Source: Ruminococcus_G sp050944435 (GTDB lineage Bacteria > Bacillota > Clostridia > Lachnospirales > Lachnospiraceae). From it: DNA of 32,355 nucleotides. Each line of letters begins with the position of its first letter. Positions within the stretch are counted from its first letter, which is position 1. The notes beneath the pieces are model-generated. The model was not told where the DNA came from. It saw nothing but the letters and a program-made list of their open reading frames with translations, and ran no database searches. Both the position numbers and the translations under genes were made by a program. Below, one piece after another: positions 1-7,530 of this stretch. The stretch is taken from contig JBMNRB010000028.1 in NCBI GenBank assembly GCA_050944435.1, forward strand, positions 1-32,355, in the 5' to 3' direction.

Positions 1-126
1 CCCCACATCCAGCTTCCTTCAGATTTGCAGTCACCTGCAACACCCTTGCTTTCGGCTATATCCTTCCCACTACCGGGCGGATTTGGGACTTTCACCCTTA
101 AGAAACGTGCGCCGCCAGGCGCACAC
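1..126 (-). mobile_element. Group II intron, 5' end (partial, runs off left edge)
   Basis: Read on the minus strand, the sequence begins with GTGTGCG/GTGCG (the GUGYG group II intron 5' end) and then carries blocks I recognise from domain I of bacterial group II introns: TTAAGGGTGAAAGTCCC at about 102-86, GCAAGGGTGT at about 51-42, and AATCTGAAGGAAGC near 27-14. The 5' boundary is either 126 or 124, since both positions give a GUGYG start. The intron starts only 3-5 bases after the stem of the terminator that closes the upstream operon, and insertion behind intrinsic terminators is characteristic of class C introns. The reverse transcriptase/maturase, if any, would lie outside the window. Class assignment is inference; group II identity is fairly secure. 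Confidence 0.8.
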
Positions 127-129
127 ATT

Positions 130-167
130 AAAATCCGGAGACGGATACCCATCCGCCCCCGGATTTT
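130..167 (-). terminator. Intrinsic terminator of the iron alcohol dehydrogenase operon
   Basis: On the minus strand AAAATCCGG pairs with CCGGATTTT, with a further inner stem (GCGGAT/ATCCGT) and a GGGT loop, directly abutting the dehydrogenase stop codon. The T run is short (TTTT then AA), but the plus-strand reading also ends in TTTTT, so it may act in both directions. The group II intron begins just behind it. Confidence 0.7.
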
Positions 168-1322
168 TCAATAAAATTCATATGTATATTCGATATATTC
201 TTTTATCTCATCCATACCGGGATTCCCCGGAGAATTTCCAAAAGCTCCGTCATGGGCAAAGAGAACCGCCGAATCGAGACAATCTTCCAGCGTGTACCCG
301 TAATCTTTTACAGACTTAATAGAAAGTTCCCTCATCAGCTCTTTCACCTTCTCCGCCAGACTTTCCGCCAGCTCCATGGTATCCGTATCCTCACTGAAAG
401 GAACGTCCATGGCCTCCGCCACCGTTTCCAGATTGGATCTTTCTCCGTACTTTGCCGTGTAAACCATCACCCCCGGCAGTCCCCAGGCGCACCCCAGTCC
501 ATGGGGGATATGGTTGATCGCTCCGAAAGTCTGAGCGAAGCTGTGCCCAATCTGGCAGCCGCAGGCGGAAATGGCCATGCCGCCCAGATTGGCTGCCAGA
601 GACATCTGCTCCCTGGCCTTCCGGTTCTCCGGCTCCTTCACCGCTTTCGGAAGCCATTCCATGGTCAGGCGGATTCCTTCCTTTCCGAAAATATAACCGT
701 AAGGATTATAGTTGCGGTTGGTAATGGCCTCCACACAGTGGGCCAGAACATCCATCCCCGTCCATGCGGTGGTAGCCGCCGGAACAGAATAGGTGAGCGC
801 CGGATCCACAATGGCCAGGTCCGGCTTGTAAACCGGCATTTCCTTGGCGCCTGTGGTCACATCCTGGATAACCGCCCACTGAGAAAGCTCGCTGCCCGTT
901 CCGGATGTAGTATTTAAAGTGATCAGTTTCATTTCATGGGCATCTTCCTCAATATGATAATAATCCCGGATCGTCGTTCCCTTCTGGCTGAGAATAATGC
1001 AGACTGCTTTTGCCGTATCAAGGCTGCTGCCGCCTCCCACTGCCACCATGCCGTCCACCTTATGCTTCCGGGCAAATGCTGCTCCTTCGTCACAGGTATC
1101 GCTGGGCGCGTCCGCTTTGCATTGATCAAAAACAAATACTTCCAGTCCGGCCTCCTCAAGCGACTCAATAACCTGAGTGGCCACTTTGCATTCACACAGA
1201 GCCTTTTCCGTGCAGACCATCACACGGTGCATTCCCATTTCCCGCGCTCTGCTTCCCGTCTCCTTCGCTGCTCCTGTCCCGAAAAGCGTGGGACAGAAGG
1301 TATTCCACATATAGGTACTCAT
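168..1322 (-). CDS. Iron-containing (group III) alcohol dehydrogenase
   Basis: A 384-residue protein of the Fe-ADH/glycerol dehydrogenase-like superfamily, normally NAD(P)H-dependent oxidoreductases acting on small aldehydes or alcohols. The nucleotide-binding GGGSSLDTAK motif lies at residues 96-105. Metal-site histidines are expected in DVLAHCVEA, in HIPHGLG and in FAHDGAFGN, all present in order. Length is normal. The start is an ATG preceded by AAAGGAG at seven bases spacing. It is the last gene of the leftward operon beginning at 4499 and probably reduces or oxidises an aldehyde released from the sugar pathway upstream, or disposes of reducing equivalents. Substrate cannot be read from the sequence. 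The operon ends in a hairpin immediately after the stop. Confidence 0.88.
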   Translation of the reverse strand: MSTYMWNTFCPTLFGTGAAKETGSRAREMGMHRVMVCTEKALCECKVATQVIESLEEAGLEVFVFDQCKADAPSDTCDEGAAFARKHKVDGMVAVGGGSSLDTAKAVCIILSQKGTTIRDYYHIEEDAHEMKLITLNTTSGTGSELSQWAVIQDVTTGAKEMPVYKPDLAIVDPALTYSVPAATTAWTGMDVLAHCVEAITNRNYNPYGYIFGKEGIRLTMEWLPKAVKEPENRKAREQMSLAANLGGMAISACGCQIGHSFAQTFGAINHIPHGLGCAWGLPGVMVYTAKYGERSNLETVAEAMDVPFSEDTDTMELAESLAEKVKELMRELSIKSVKDYGYTLEDCLDSAVLFAHDGAFGNSPGNPGMDEIKEYIEYTYEFY

Positions 1323-1334
1323 AAACCGACTCCT

Positions 1335-1434
1335 TTATTTCCCGAATAATTCTTTTACATAACACAGCACCGCTTCCAGATCATAACCATACAGGTGATA
1401 CAGCTCCTGCAGGCGGGCCTTTTCTATCTGTCAT
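1335..1434 (-). pseudogene. Possible frameshifted micro-ORF (about 32 residues)
   Basis: Between the zinc and iron dehydrogenases an ATG at 1434 has a GGAGG ten bases upstream and opens MTDRKGPP, but this frame stops after 17 codons. The next frame continues with a convincing amphipathic stretch, RLQELYHLYGYDLEAVLCYV then KELFGK, ending in TAA at 1335 just before the next gene's ribosome binding site. Removing a single A from the AAAA run at about codon 5 joins the halves into MTDRKARLQELYHL..., 32 residues. This may be a decayed gene, a sequencing homopolymer error, programmed slippage, or chance. No family recognised. Confidence 0.4.
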
Positions 1435-1454
1435 TTACTGAAATCCTCCTTGTC

Positions 1455-2522
1455 CTATAGGTCCATGGAAACAAAAATTTTGCCGCATTCATAGCTGGCA
1501 GCCAGATCCAGCGCTTCCCGGTACCGCGATGCGGGAATGACATGAGTCAGAATTTTTTCCAGCGGGAGTATTCCCGATTCTATGATCTGCCCCACTTTTC
1601 TCATATAATATTTTCCAAGGAATCCGGAATGCAGCTCCACTTCTTTTTTCAGGAGGGTTCCCACTTCGATCTGCGGCCGGGCCAGTTCATCGTGACCGTA
1701 CTGCAGCACTTTTCCTCTAGGACGCACGTATTCAATGCACTCCTGGATCAGCGGCCCCACTGCTTCGATGCAGTGCTCCACGCCCAGATGATCCGTTTCT
1801 TCCAGGACGGCTTTTCCCACATCTTCCTCATCCGGATTTACCACACGGGTGGCTCCCACTTCCAGCGCCTTTTTTCTCCGGTATTCAATGGGCTCCGACA
1901 CAATGATTTTCCTGCAGCCGCTGGCTTTCAAAAGAGCGGTAAACATAAGTCCGATGGGACCTGCCCCCAGCACGCAGGCCGTATCTCCCACGTGAACGTT
2001 CAGCTTTTCCAGCGCGTAACCGCAGCCTGCCAGAGGTTCCGCCATTCCCATCAGTTCCGGCCTGGTATCCGGCCCTACTTTATAGACAAATTTGGCTGGC
2101 AGAACGGCGTACCGTGTCAGGCCTCCGTCCGCGAACACTCCCCGGGAAAGGGCCTGGCCCTCGAATTCCGAATCCGGTCCGATAAATACGTTTTCACAGG
2201 CTTCCGGAAGGCCGGCAAGACAGTTGTCACAGTGTCCGCAGGGACCATGGGGATCGATAATCACTTTGTCCCCCGGCCTTAAATTTGTAACCGCCTTCCC
2301 CACTTCGGCAATCTCTCCGCAGAATTCATGACCGAAAATAATATCTTTCTTACAGGGATGTTTCTGCGGCGTAGCAAAAATGTTGACATCCGTACCGCAG
2401 ACGGCGCATCCGTATATCCTGATTTTCACATCATCCTCCCGCTCTATCTCCGGAATGGGACGATCTTCATAGGCAAATTCATCCGGTCCTTTATAAATGA
2501 TGGCTTTCTGCATTTCCGCCAT
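1455..2522 (-). CDS. Zinc-dependent medium-chain alcohol/polyol dehydrogenase
   Basis: A 355-residue medium-chain dehydrogenase of the sorbitol/threonine dehydrogenase type, which oxidises a secondary alcohol with NAD(P)+. The GroES-like N-terminal domain carries the catalytic zinc ligands C42 and H65-E66, and the structural zinc cluster C95, C98, C101, C109. The Rossmann domain has GAGPIGL at about residues 185-191. The ATG at 2522 follows AAAGGAGAGG by a few bases. It lies 18 bases after the Gfo/Idh/MocA gene in the same operon. Together with the second zinc dehydrogenase at 5608-6633 and the SDR at 11157-11936, it gives the island three or more sugar/polyol oxidation steps. Precise substrate unknown. 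Confidence 0.88.
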   Translation of the reverse strand: MAEMQKAIIYKGPDEFAYEDRPIPEIEREDDVKIRIYGCAVCGTDVNIFATPQKHPCKKDIIFGHEFCGEIAEVGKAVTNLRPGDKVIIDPHGPCGHCDNCLAGLPEACENVFIGPDSEFEGQALSRGVFADGGLTRYAVLPAKFVYKVGPDTRPELMGMAEPLAGCGYALEKLNVHVGDTACVLGAGPIGLMFTALLKASGCRKIIVSEPIEYRRKKALEVGATRVVNPDEEDVGKAVLEETDHLGVEHCIEAVGPLIQECIEYVRPRGKVLQYGHDELARPQIEVGTLLKKEVELHSGFLGKYYMRKVGQIIESGILPLEKILTHVIPASRYREALDLAASYECGKIFVSMDL

Positions 2523-2540
2523 TTTTCACCTCTCCTTTTC

Positions 2541-3677
2541 TCAGTCCAGCTCTACCCATCTGGAGTTATTCTGCGCGCTTTCTATCACCGCGTAAAAGAA
2601 TTTTACGCCGCTGACGCCGGCTTCGGCGTTCGGGAAATCCAGATCTTCCTCCGCAGGCGTTTCTCCGTTCTTCAGCTTCAAAATAGTATCAATCACACTT
2701 TTATAGATATTGGCAATGGCAATGTAATAACCTTCCGGATGTCCGAAGGGAATCCGGGACAGATTTCCTGCCGGAACATCAATGCCGTCTCCGCCGCGGC
2801 TTAAGATCCGGGGCGCTTCCCCTTTTCTGGCAAAACGGACTTCGTCCGGCTTGGTCTGATGCCATTCCAGCGAACCTTCCGTACCGTAAATCCGGAGATT
2901 GATTTCGTTGGGGGAACCGCAGGCCACCTGGGAAAACCAGTAGGCACCGTGAGCTCCGTTATCGTATTCCAGAATGATATTGTCATTTAAATCCAGTTTC
3001 TTTCCGAAGGTATCCGCCGTCGCCAGCAGCCTTTTCACCTTAAGCCCGGTCACGTAATTTACCAGATGCTCCACATGGGTGCCGTCATCGGCACAGGTGT
3101 TGGAAATGCCGCTGTATTTTGGATCGGTACGCCAGATTCTGGAATTAATCTGCTCTTCTTCCGAAAGGAGATTCAGGAAACACCCTTCCAGATAGTCCGC
3201 GTTGACGGAAATGATTTCTCCGATATCTCCTCTGGCAATCATCTGTTTCATTACCTTGCACATCACATATCCGGAGTAACAGTAATCCACCGCAAAGATC
3301 AGATTTTTTTCTCTGGCAATCCTGGCCAGCTCCTGTGCTTCTTCCACCTTCAGAGTCAGCGGTTTTTCGCAGACCACGTTAATGCCATTCTCCAGAAAAG
3401 TCTTTGCGGCGGAGTAATGCACAAAGTTGGGCGTACAGATGGAAACAAAATCAATCTTACCCGCTTCCGCTCTGGCCATCTCCTCCGCATCGTAATACAC
3501 TCTGGATTTATCCACATGATAAGCCTCGGCGCACTCGTCGTTCAGCTCATCGATGGCTGAGAAACAGCCGCATACCAGCTTCGCTCTCGGATCCAGCCCC
3601 AGCGCTTTTCTGTGACACTCCCCGATCAGCGCTTTTAAATCTCCGCCTACCATTCCATACGTTACTTCCTTTACCAT
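2541..3677 (-). CDS. Gfo/Idh/MocA family oxidoreductase
   Basis: A 378-residue NAD(P)-dependent sugar/inositol dehydrogenase of the Gfo/Idh/MocA family. The N-terminal Rossmann part has the family EKPL motif at about residues 104-107; the C-terminal alpha/beta domain has the catalytic-type DDGTH at 197-201. The C-terminal block reading IPFGHPEGY, followed by ANIYKS, resembles from memory a subgroup that includes 3-oxidising glycoside and anhydrosugar dehydrogenases such as levoglucosan dehydrogenase; I could not test this. Start ATG has GGAGG eight bases upstream. Second gene of its operon, 21 bases after the hydroxypyruvate-isomerase-like gene. Pairing of this family with TIM-barrel isomerase/epimerase proteins is typical of keto-sugar pathways. 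Inositol dehydrogenase is an alternative reading. Confidence 0.85.
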   Translation of the reverse strand: MVKEVTYGMVGGDLKALIGECHRKALGLDPRAKLVCGCFSAIDELNDECAEAYHVDKSRVYYDAEEMARAEAGKIDFVSICTPNFVHYSAAKTFLENGINVVCEKPLTLKVEEAQELARIAREKNLIFAVDYCYSGYVMCKVMKQMIARGDIGEIISVNADYLEGCFLNLLSEEEQINSRIWRTDPKYSGISNTCADDGTHVEHLVNYVTGLKVKRLLATADTFGKKLDLNDNIILEYDNGAHGAYWFSQVACGSPNEINLRIYGTEGSLEWHQTKPDEVRFARKGEAPRILSRGGDGIDVPAGNLSRIPFGHPEGYYIAIANIYKSVIDTILKLKNGETPAEEDLDFPNAEAGVSGVKFFYAVIESAQNNSRWVELD

Positions 3678-3698
3678 TCCCTTATCCTCCTATACCTT

Positions 3699-4499
3699 TT
3701 ACTGAAACAAACCGCAGACTTTCCTTAATGCTTCAAAACCGTCTTCTGTCCTGCCTCCCGGAATGTATTCAAAACATACGGTTCCTTCAAACCCTTTCTC
3801 CTTCAGCACTCTGCACAGAAAATCAAAATTGATTTCCCCCGTTCCCGGCTCATGACGATCCGGCGCGTCCGCAAGATGCAGATAGGGCACAATGTCCAGG
3901 TTCTCTGCGATATTCAAAAGCAGATTTCCATGCATGATCTGCATGTGGAAAACATCGCAGAGAAGTTTTATCTGTTTGGAATCCACGGCCCGCACGATGT
4001 CCGCGCCCGTGGCTGTATCTGTCACTGACATTCCCCTGTCATTTCCCGTGCTGCAGAGCGGTTCCAAAAGGGCAGTGATTCCATTTTCCTCCAGAATCGG
4101 CGCGATTTCCTCCAGATTATGCACAATGTTGGCAACCATGGCCTCCCGGCTGTATTTCCCCCGGAAATCGGCGCAGCCTTCCGGCGTAAAATGATTGGGA
4201 AACAGAATCAAGGTGTCACAGTTCAGCTTTTTGGCCGCCTCCACAGATTTTCCGATCCAATCCACATATTCTTTCTTATGCTCCCGGTCACACAAAGACC
4301 AGGATTTCGTCGCGCTGAACGCTCGGATTTTCGTACCGCATTCTTCACAGGTTTCTTTGATTTTCTCCAGATCCCGGTCGTCCCAGCTCCAGAATTCCAC
4401 TGCGTGAAATCCTTCTTTACTGACCTTTCTGATCTTTTCACAGATATCCTCTCCCGAATACAGCGGTTCAATGTTAATGGCAAAATCAATCATATGCAT
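3699..4499 (-). CDS. TIM-barrel isomerase/epimerase, hydroxypyruvate isomerase-like
   Basis: A 266-residue AP-endonuclease-2/xylose-isomerase-like TIM barrel. The stretches CDVFHMQIMHGNL and DRHEPGTGEINFDFL match the hydroxypyruvate isomerase (Hyi) branch. Candidate metal ligands are the Glu of LLEPLC, the Asp of LLCDVFH, the His of YLHLAD and the Glu of CFEYIPGG. It likely interconverts a keto and aldo sugar or epimerises a ketose. Hyi proper makes tartronate semialdehyde, but no glyoxylate genes are nearby, so another substrate is plausible. The start ATG has AGGAGG four bases upstream; a second ATG two codons in, with ten-base spacing, is possible. It is the first gene of the operon facing away from the AraC-type regulator. 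Confidence 0.82.
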   Translation of the reverse strand: MHMIDFAINIEPLYSGEDICEKIRKVSKEGFHAVEFWSWDDRDLEKIKETCEECGTKIRAFSATKSWSLCDREHKKEYVDWIGKSVEAAKKLNCDTLILFPNHFTPEGCADFRGKYSREAMVANIVHNLEEIAPILEENGITALLEPLCSTGNDRGMSVTDTATGADIVRAVDSKQIKLLCDVFHMQIMHGNLLLNIAENLDIVPYLHLADAPDRHEPGTGEINFDFLCRVLKEKGFEGTVCFEYIPGGRTEDGFEALRKVCGLFQ

Positions 4500-4657
4500 A
4501 ACTCCTCCTGATCTGTTGTCATCGTTTATCTCTATGGTTTATAATAGTATTGTAAGTTTTTTATCTGTGATTTTCAGTCAGTTTTATCCCATTTAATATA
4601 ACGATTCTCTCATTATTATGATAGAATTGTCATACTATTCTGCAAAGGAGAAGTCAT
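4500..4657. promoter_or_regulatory. Divergent regulatory region between isomerase operon and araC-type gene
   Basis: This AT-rich 158-base gap must hold promoters for both directions. On the minus strand a TATTAT/TATAAA-like -10 lies near 4541-4546 with no convincing -35, which would fit an activator-dependent promoter. Two near-identical 12-base direct repeats, ATAGTATTGTAA (4544-4555) and ATAGAATTGTCA (4621-4632), match at 10 of 12 positions, 77 bases apart (seven helical turns), and are candidate AraC-type binding sites. This is inference from repetition only. Confidence 0.3.
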
Positions 4658-5539
4658 ATGGAACATATCATCAATCATGCCGCCATGGAACATCTGACCC
4701 ACCCCAATCAGATGTTTCCTCTGTCAGAATTTGTGGACTATTTCGATACCTTTCCCGACGGCGCCTTTCCCGGCCACTGGCATCCGGAACTGGAACTGCA
4801 GATCGTCCTGGAGGGCTGCGCCCAGTACAGCGTCAACGGATCATCCTACGTTGTAGAAAAAGGCTGCGCCATATACATAGGACCGGAAGCCATCCATCAG
4901 GCCAGACAGCTCACCCCCGGCACCATCGGCTACAACGTGGTGCTGGATCCCCGTCTTTTAATTCAAGTCATGCAGATCGCTCACTGTCAGCAGTACGCTC
5001 TTTCCCTGAATACCGGAAAACCAGACGCCCTGGTCATCACCTCAGAGCGAAAAGAGGGGTATCGGATTCTGGAATTTTTAAGACAGATGTATTACACGGA
5101 AACCGCCCAGTTTTCCTATGAACTGTTTCTTCTGGAACGTTTAATCGGTCTTTGGCGAAATCTGCTGGCTCTCTTTCCCTTCCAGACCGCCCAGAACGGC
5201 GACGGAAATCTTCACCTGCGGGAACAGCGGATGAAAACCATGCTGGATTACATACACCAGAACTATGCCCGCTCCATTACCGTGGAAGAGATCGCCTCAT
5301 CCGCCGCCGTCAGCCAGAGCGAATGCTTCCGCTGTTTTTCCCGGCTGGCCAGAACGACTCCCGTGGAATATATCAATCAGTTCCGGCTGCTGAAAGCCTC
5401 TCAGCTTCTGCTGTCCACCGACCGTTCCATGGCCGATATCTGTTTCTCCACCGGTTTTAACAATACCAGTTACTTCTCAAAAAAATTCAAGGCCCAGTAC
5501 GGCATGACTCCCGGTGAATACAGGCGAAAGAAAAAATAA
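4658..5539 (+). CDS. AraC-family transcriptional regulator
   Basis: A 293-residue regulator. The N-terminal half has a cupin-type sensor fold (HWHPELELQIVLEG, then GCAIYIGPEAIHQ at about residues 42-86). The C-terminal about 100 residues form the double helix-turn-helix AraC DNA-binding domain, ending in the typical NNTSYFSKKFKAQYGMTPGEYR block. The ATG follows AAAGGAGAAGTCAT. It is divergent from the isomerase-Gfo-dehydrogenase operon and probably activates it in response to the sugar substrate. Its own transcript ends at the bidirectional terminator at 5546-5586. Family assignment is firm; effector unknown. Confidence 0.92.
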   Translation: MEHIINHAAMEHLTHPNQMFPLSEFVDYFDTFPDGAFPGHWHPELELQIVLEGCAQYSVNGSSYVVEKGCAIYIGPEAIHQARQLTPGTIGYNVVLDPRLLIQVMQIAHCQQYALSLNTGKPDALVITSERKEGYRILEFLRQMYYTETAQFSYELFLLERLIGLWRNLLALFPFQTAQNGDGNLHLREQRMKTMLDYIHQNYARSITVEEIASSAAVSQSECFRCFSRLARTTPVEYINQFRLLKASQLLLSTDRSMADICFSTGFNNTSYFSKKFKAQYGMTPGEYRRKKK

Positions 5540-5545
5540 GCATAA

Positions 5546-5586
5546 AAAATCCAGAACCCTCTCCCAAGAGATAAGTTCTGGATTTT
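5546..5586. terminator. Bidirectional intrinsic terminator
   Basis: AAAATCCAGAAC (5546-5557) pairs perfectly with GTTCTGGATTTT (5575-5586), with CTCT/AGAG inside. A-rich and T-rich flanks on both sides let it end the araC-type gene and the opposing zinc dehydrogenase operon. Confidence 0.9.
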
Positions 5587-5607
5587 ATCTGCACTCCTGT
5601 TATTCCG

Positions 5608-6633
5608 TTAAGAAGGATATACGATCACGCGGCACGCTTCCTTCCTTTTCAGCAGTTCAATTGCATGGTTAATTTCACTTAAAGGTACTCTGTGGGTTAC
5701 AAACTGCTTAAGATCTACCCCCTTGTCCTTAATCAGCCGTATGGCTGCTGGAAAATCCTTTCCCAGCGCTCCGTACATGGTCAGTTCTTTCTGGGTATAG
5801 ACAGCCGGAGGTACGTTGGCCATCGCATTGTGATCCAGCCCGAACAGCATAATGCGTCCCCGGCTGTTGAGCAGATGAACCGCTTCCGTGAGAACCGGTC
5901 CCCGTCCCACCGCATCGATAACCACATCCGCCAGGCCGCCCCATTCTTCTTTGATTCTGTCCGCAACGGATTCTTCTTCCGTATCAATAACAAACCCGGC
6001 CCCGCACTCTCTGGCCTGTTTTACCCGCGCTTTTCCCTTTGCCGCCACTGCAACGTCTTCAATGCCAAAGGCCTTAAGGGCCTTGATATAAGTCAGGCCT
6101 ATGGGACCGGCGCCATAGATAAGCACATAATCCGCCGGCGTCGGCTTTACCATATTCAGCGAATACATCACACAGGCAAGGGGTTCCGTCTGCGCAGCGA
6201 TGTCCGGATCAATATCAGAGGGAAGGCTGTAAATCTGACTGCTTTCCACCACTGCATACCGGGCAAAACCTCCGTCACAGGTCTGTCCATAGTGCCGCGG
6301 CTGCACACACAGGTTTCTCATGTTGTGCCTGCATTCCCAGCACTCTCCGCAGGGCAGGCAGGGATTGACCGCTACATAGTCCCCGATTTGATGCTGCCGT
6401 ACCTTTTCTCCCTTTTCTACGATCTTTCCAAAAAATTCGTGACCCATGATGACTCCGGAAGAAATCACCTGCCCCGGGGGAACGCTCAAAGCGTGGATAT
6501 CACTTCCGCAGATGCTGGCGGCCTGGACCTCCAGCAGCACCTGATCCTCCCTTTCTATCCGGGGAATATTTACCGTCTCCACCTTCAAAATCCCATTTCC
6601 TTTAAACACAGCGGCCTGCATCGTTCCTGTCAT
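5608..6633 (-). CDS. Zinc-dependent medium-chain sugar-alcohol dehydrogenase
   Basis: A 341-residue medium-chain dehydrogenase of the galactitol-1-phosphate/sorbitol/threonine dehydrogenase type. Catalytic zinc ligands C42 and H65-E66; structural zinc cysteines C95, C98, C101, C109; Rossmann motif GAGPIGL at about 175-181. It shares the domain plan of the 1455-2522 protein but is clearly diverged from it, so it is not a recent duplicate. ATG at 6633 has AAAGGA about ten bases upstream; an internal ATG four codons in is possible. It is the last gene of the transporter operon, 39 bases after the isomerase, and ends at the shared terminator. Substrate likely a polyol or keto-sugar (inference). 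Confidence 0.88.
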   Translation of the reverse strand: MTGTMQAAVFKGNGILKVETVNIPRIEREDQVLLEVQAASICGSDIHALSVPPGQVISSGVIMGHEFFGKIVEKGEKVRQHQIGDYVAVNPCLPCGECWECRHNMRNLCVQPRHYGQTCDGGFARYAVVESSQIYSLPSDIDPDIAAQTEPLACVMYSLNMVKPTPADYVLIYGAGPIGLTYIKALKAFGIEDVAVAAKGKARVKQARECGAGFVIDTEEESVADRIKEEWGGLADVVIDAVGRGPVLTEAVHLLNSRGRIMLFGLDHNAMANVPPAVYTQKELTMYGALGKDFPAAIRLIKDKGVDLKQFVTHRVPLSEINHAIELLKRKEACRVIVYPS

Positions 6634-6672
6634 ATCCTTTTATTCCTTTCCCTGTCTGTGAAGTCTTTTAAC

Positions 6673-7497
6673 TCAGGAAATCTCAAAAACACTTTTTGCG
6701 ATTTCGATGTCCTTTTTCATGATTTCAAAGTAATCTTTATGAACCCTTCTGGCGGGCATCAGGGCATAATAATTCTCCAGAAGCAGCCATCTGGTACACT
6801 GCGTCTTTTTAATGACTTCGGCCGTCTCCATAAAAGAAGTGTCCCCCTGTCCCAGCAGCGCTGAACTTATTTTGCTGTTATAACCGTCTTTAATGTGAAT
6901 CTGCGCCACCTCGCCGGCGATGTCCTCCAGAACCTTGGCCGGATTCAGTCCGCTGAACAGGTAATAATTCTGAGTATCGTAAAAAACCTTAATTCTGGGA
7001 CTGTTCACTTCACGGATCATTTCCAGAGTTTTTTCCCCGTCCAGCACATTTTCAAAAGCAATAACAAGGTCCGTTCCTTCCGACAGCTCACAGGCGAATT
7101 TCAGCTTTTCGCACACATTGTAAAAATCTTTGTCATCATGAATGTAACCATTATCAAAACTGGGCAGCTGAAGAACCGGAATACCCATGGCAAGAGCCGT
7201 TTCAATTCCCTTCTCAATGGTTTCAAAGGCGATCATTCCGTCCACACTGTCCCGCCCATGGCTCATACCGTGAGCATTCAGCGCATTCAGCGCCATGGAA
7301 GGAAATTCTATTCCATATTTACGGCCGCTTTCCAGATATGCCTCCTGAATTCTGGGATTATACAAAGGGTACCCTTCCTCGTACTCTCCGAAATCCAGTT
7401 CAATTCCCTGAAGGCCCAGTTCTGCGGCTATTTTCATGCCGGAGGGCCCGCGGAACGGGCAAGCCCATTCCACAGCGCCTAATTTAAAGTTTCCCAC
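6673..7497 (-). CDS. TIM-barrel sugar isomerase/epimerase
   Basis: A 274-residue AP-endonuclease-2-like TIM barrel (sugar phosphate isomerase/epimerase family). Candidate metal ligands: Glu in VIAFENV, Asp in VFYDTQNYY, His in AQIHIKDGY and Glu in LLLENYY. I place the start at a GTG (7497) because GGAGG is seven bases upstream; the GTG two codons earlier is only one base from it. It is only loosely similar to the hydroxypyruvate-isomerase-like protein at 3699-4499, so the island has two different isomerases. It follows the binding-protein gene by 33 bases in the transporter operon. Exact reaction unknown. Confidence 0.82.
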   Translation of the reverse strand: MGNFKLGAVEWACPFRGPSGMKIAAELGLQGIELDFGEYEEGYPLYNPRIQEAYLESGRKYGIEFPSMALNALNAHGMSHGRDSVDGMIAFETIEKGIETALAMGIPVLQLPSFDNGYIHDDKDFYNVCEKLKFACELSEGTDLVIAFENVLDGEKTLEMIREVNSPRIKVFYDTQNYYLFSGLNPAKVLEDIAGEVAQIHIKDGYNSKISSALLGQGDTSFMETAEVIKKTQCTRWLLLENYYALMPARRVHKDYFEIMKKDIEIAKSVFEIS

Positions 7498-7530
7498 ACT
7501 CACGCCTCCTCTTGCAAAGGTATCCGAAAA

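Noticed and set aside
83..319. Plus-strand ORF of 78 codons at the left edge
   Set aside because: It spans the group II intron RNA domain, the terminator and the antisense of the dehydrogenase 3' end; no ribosome binding site or family.
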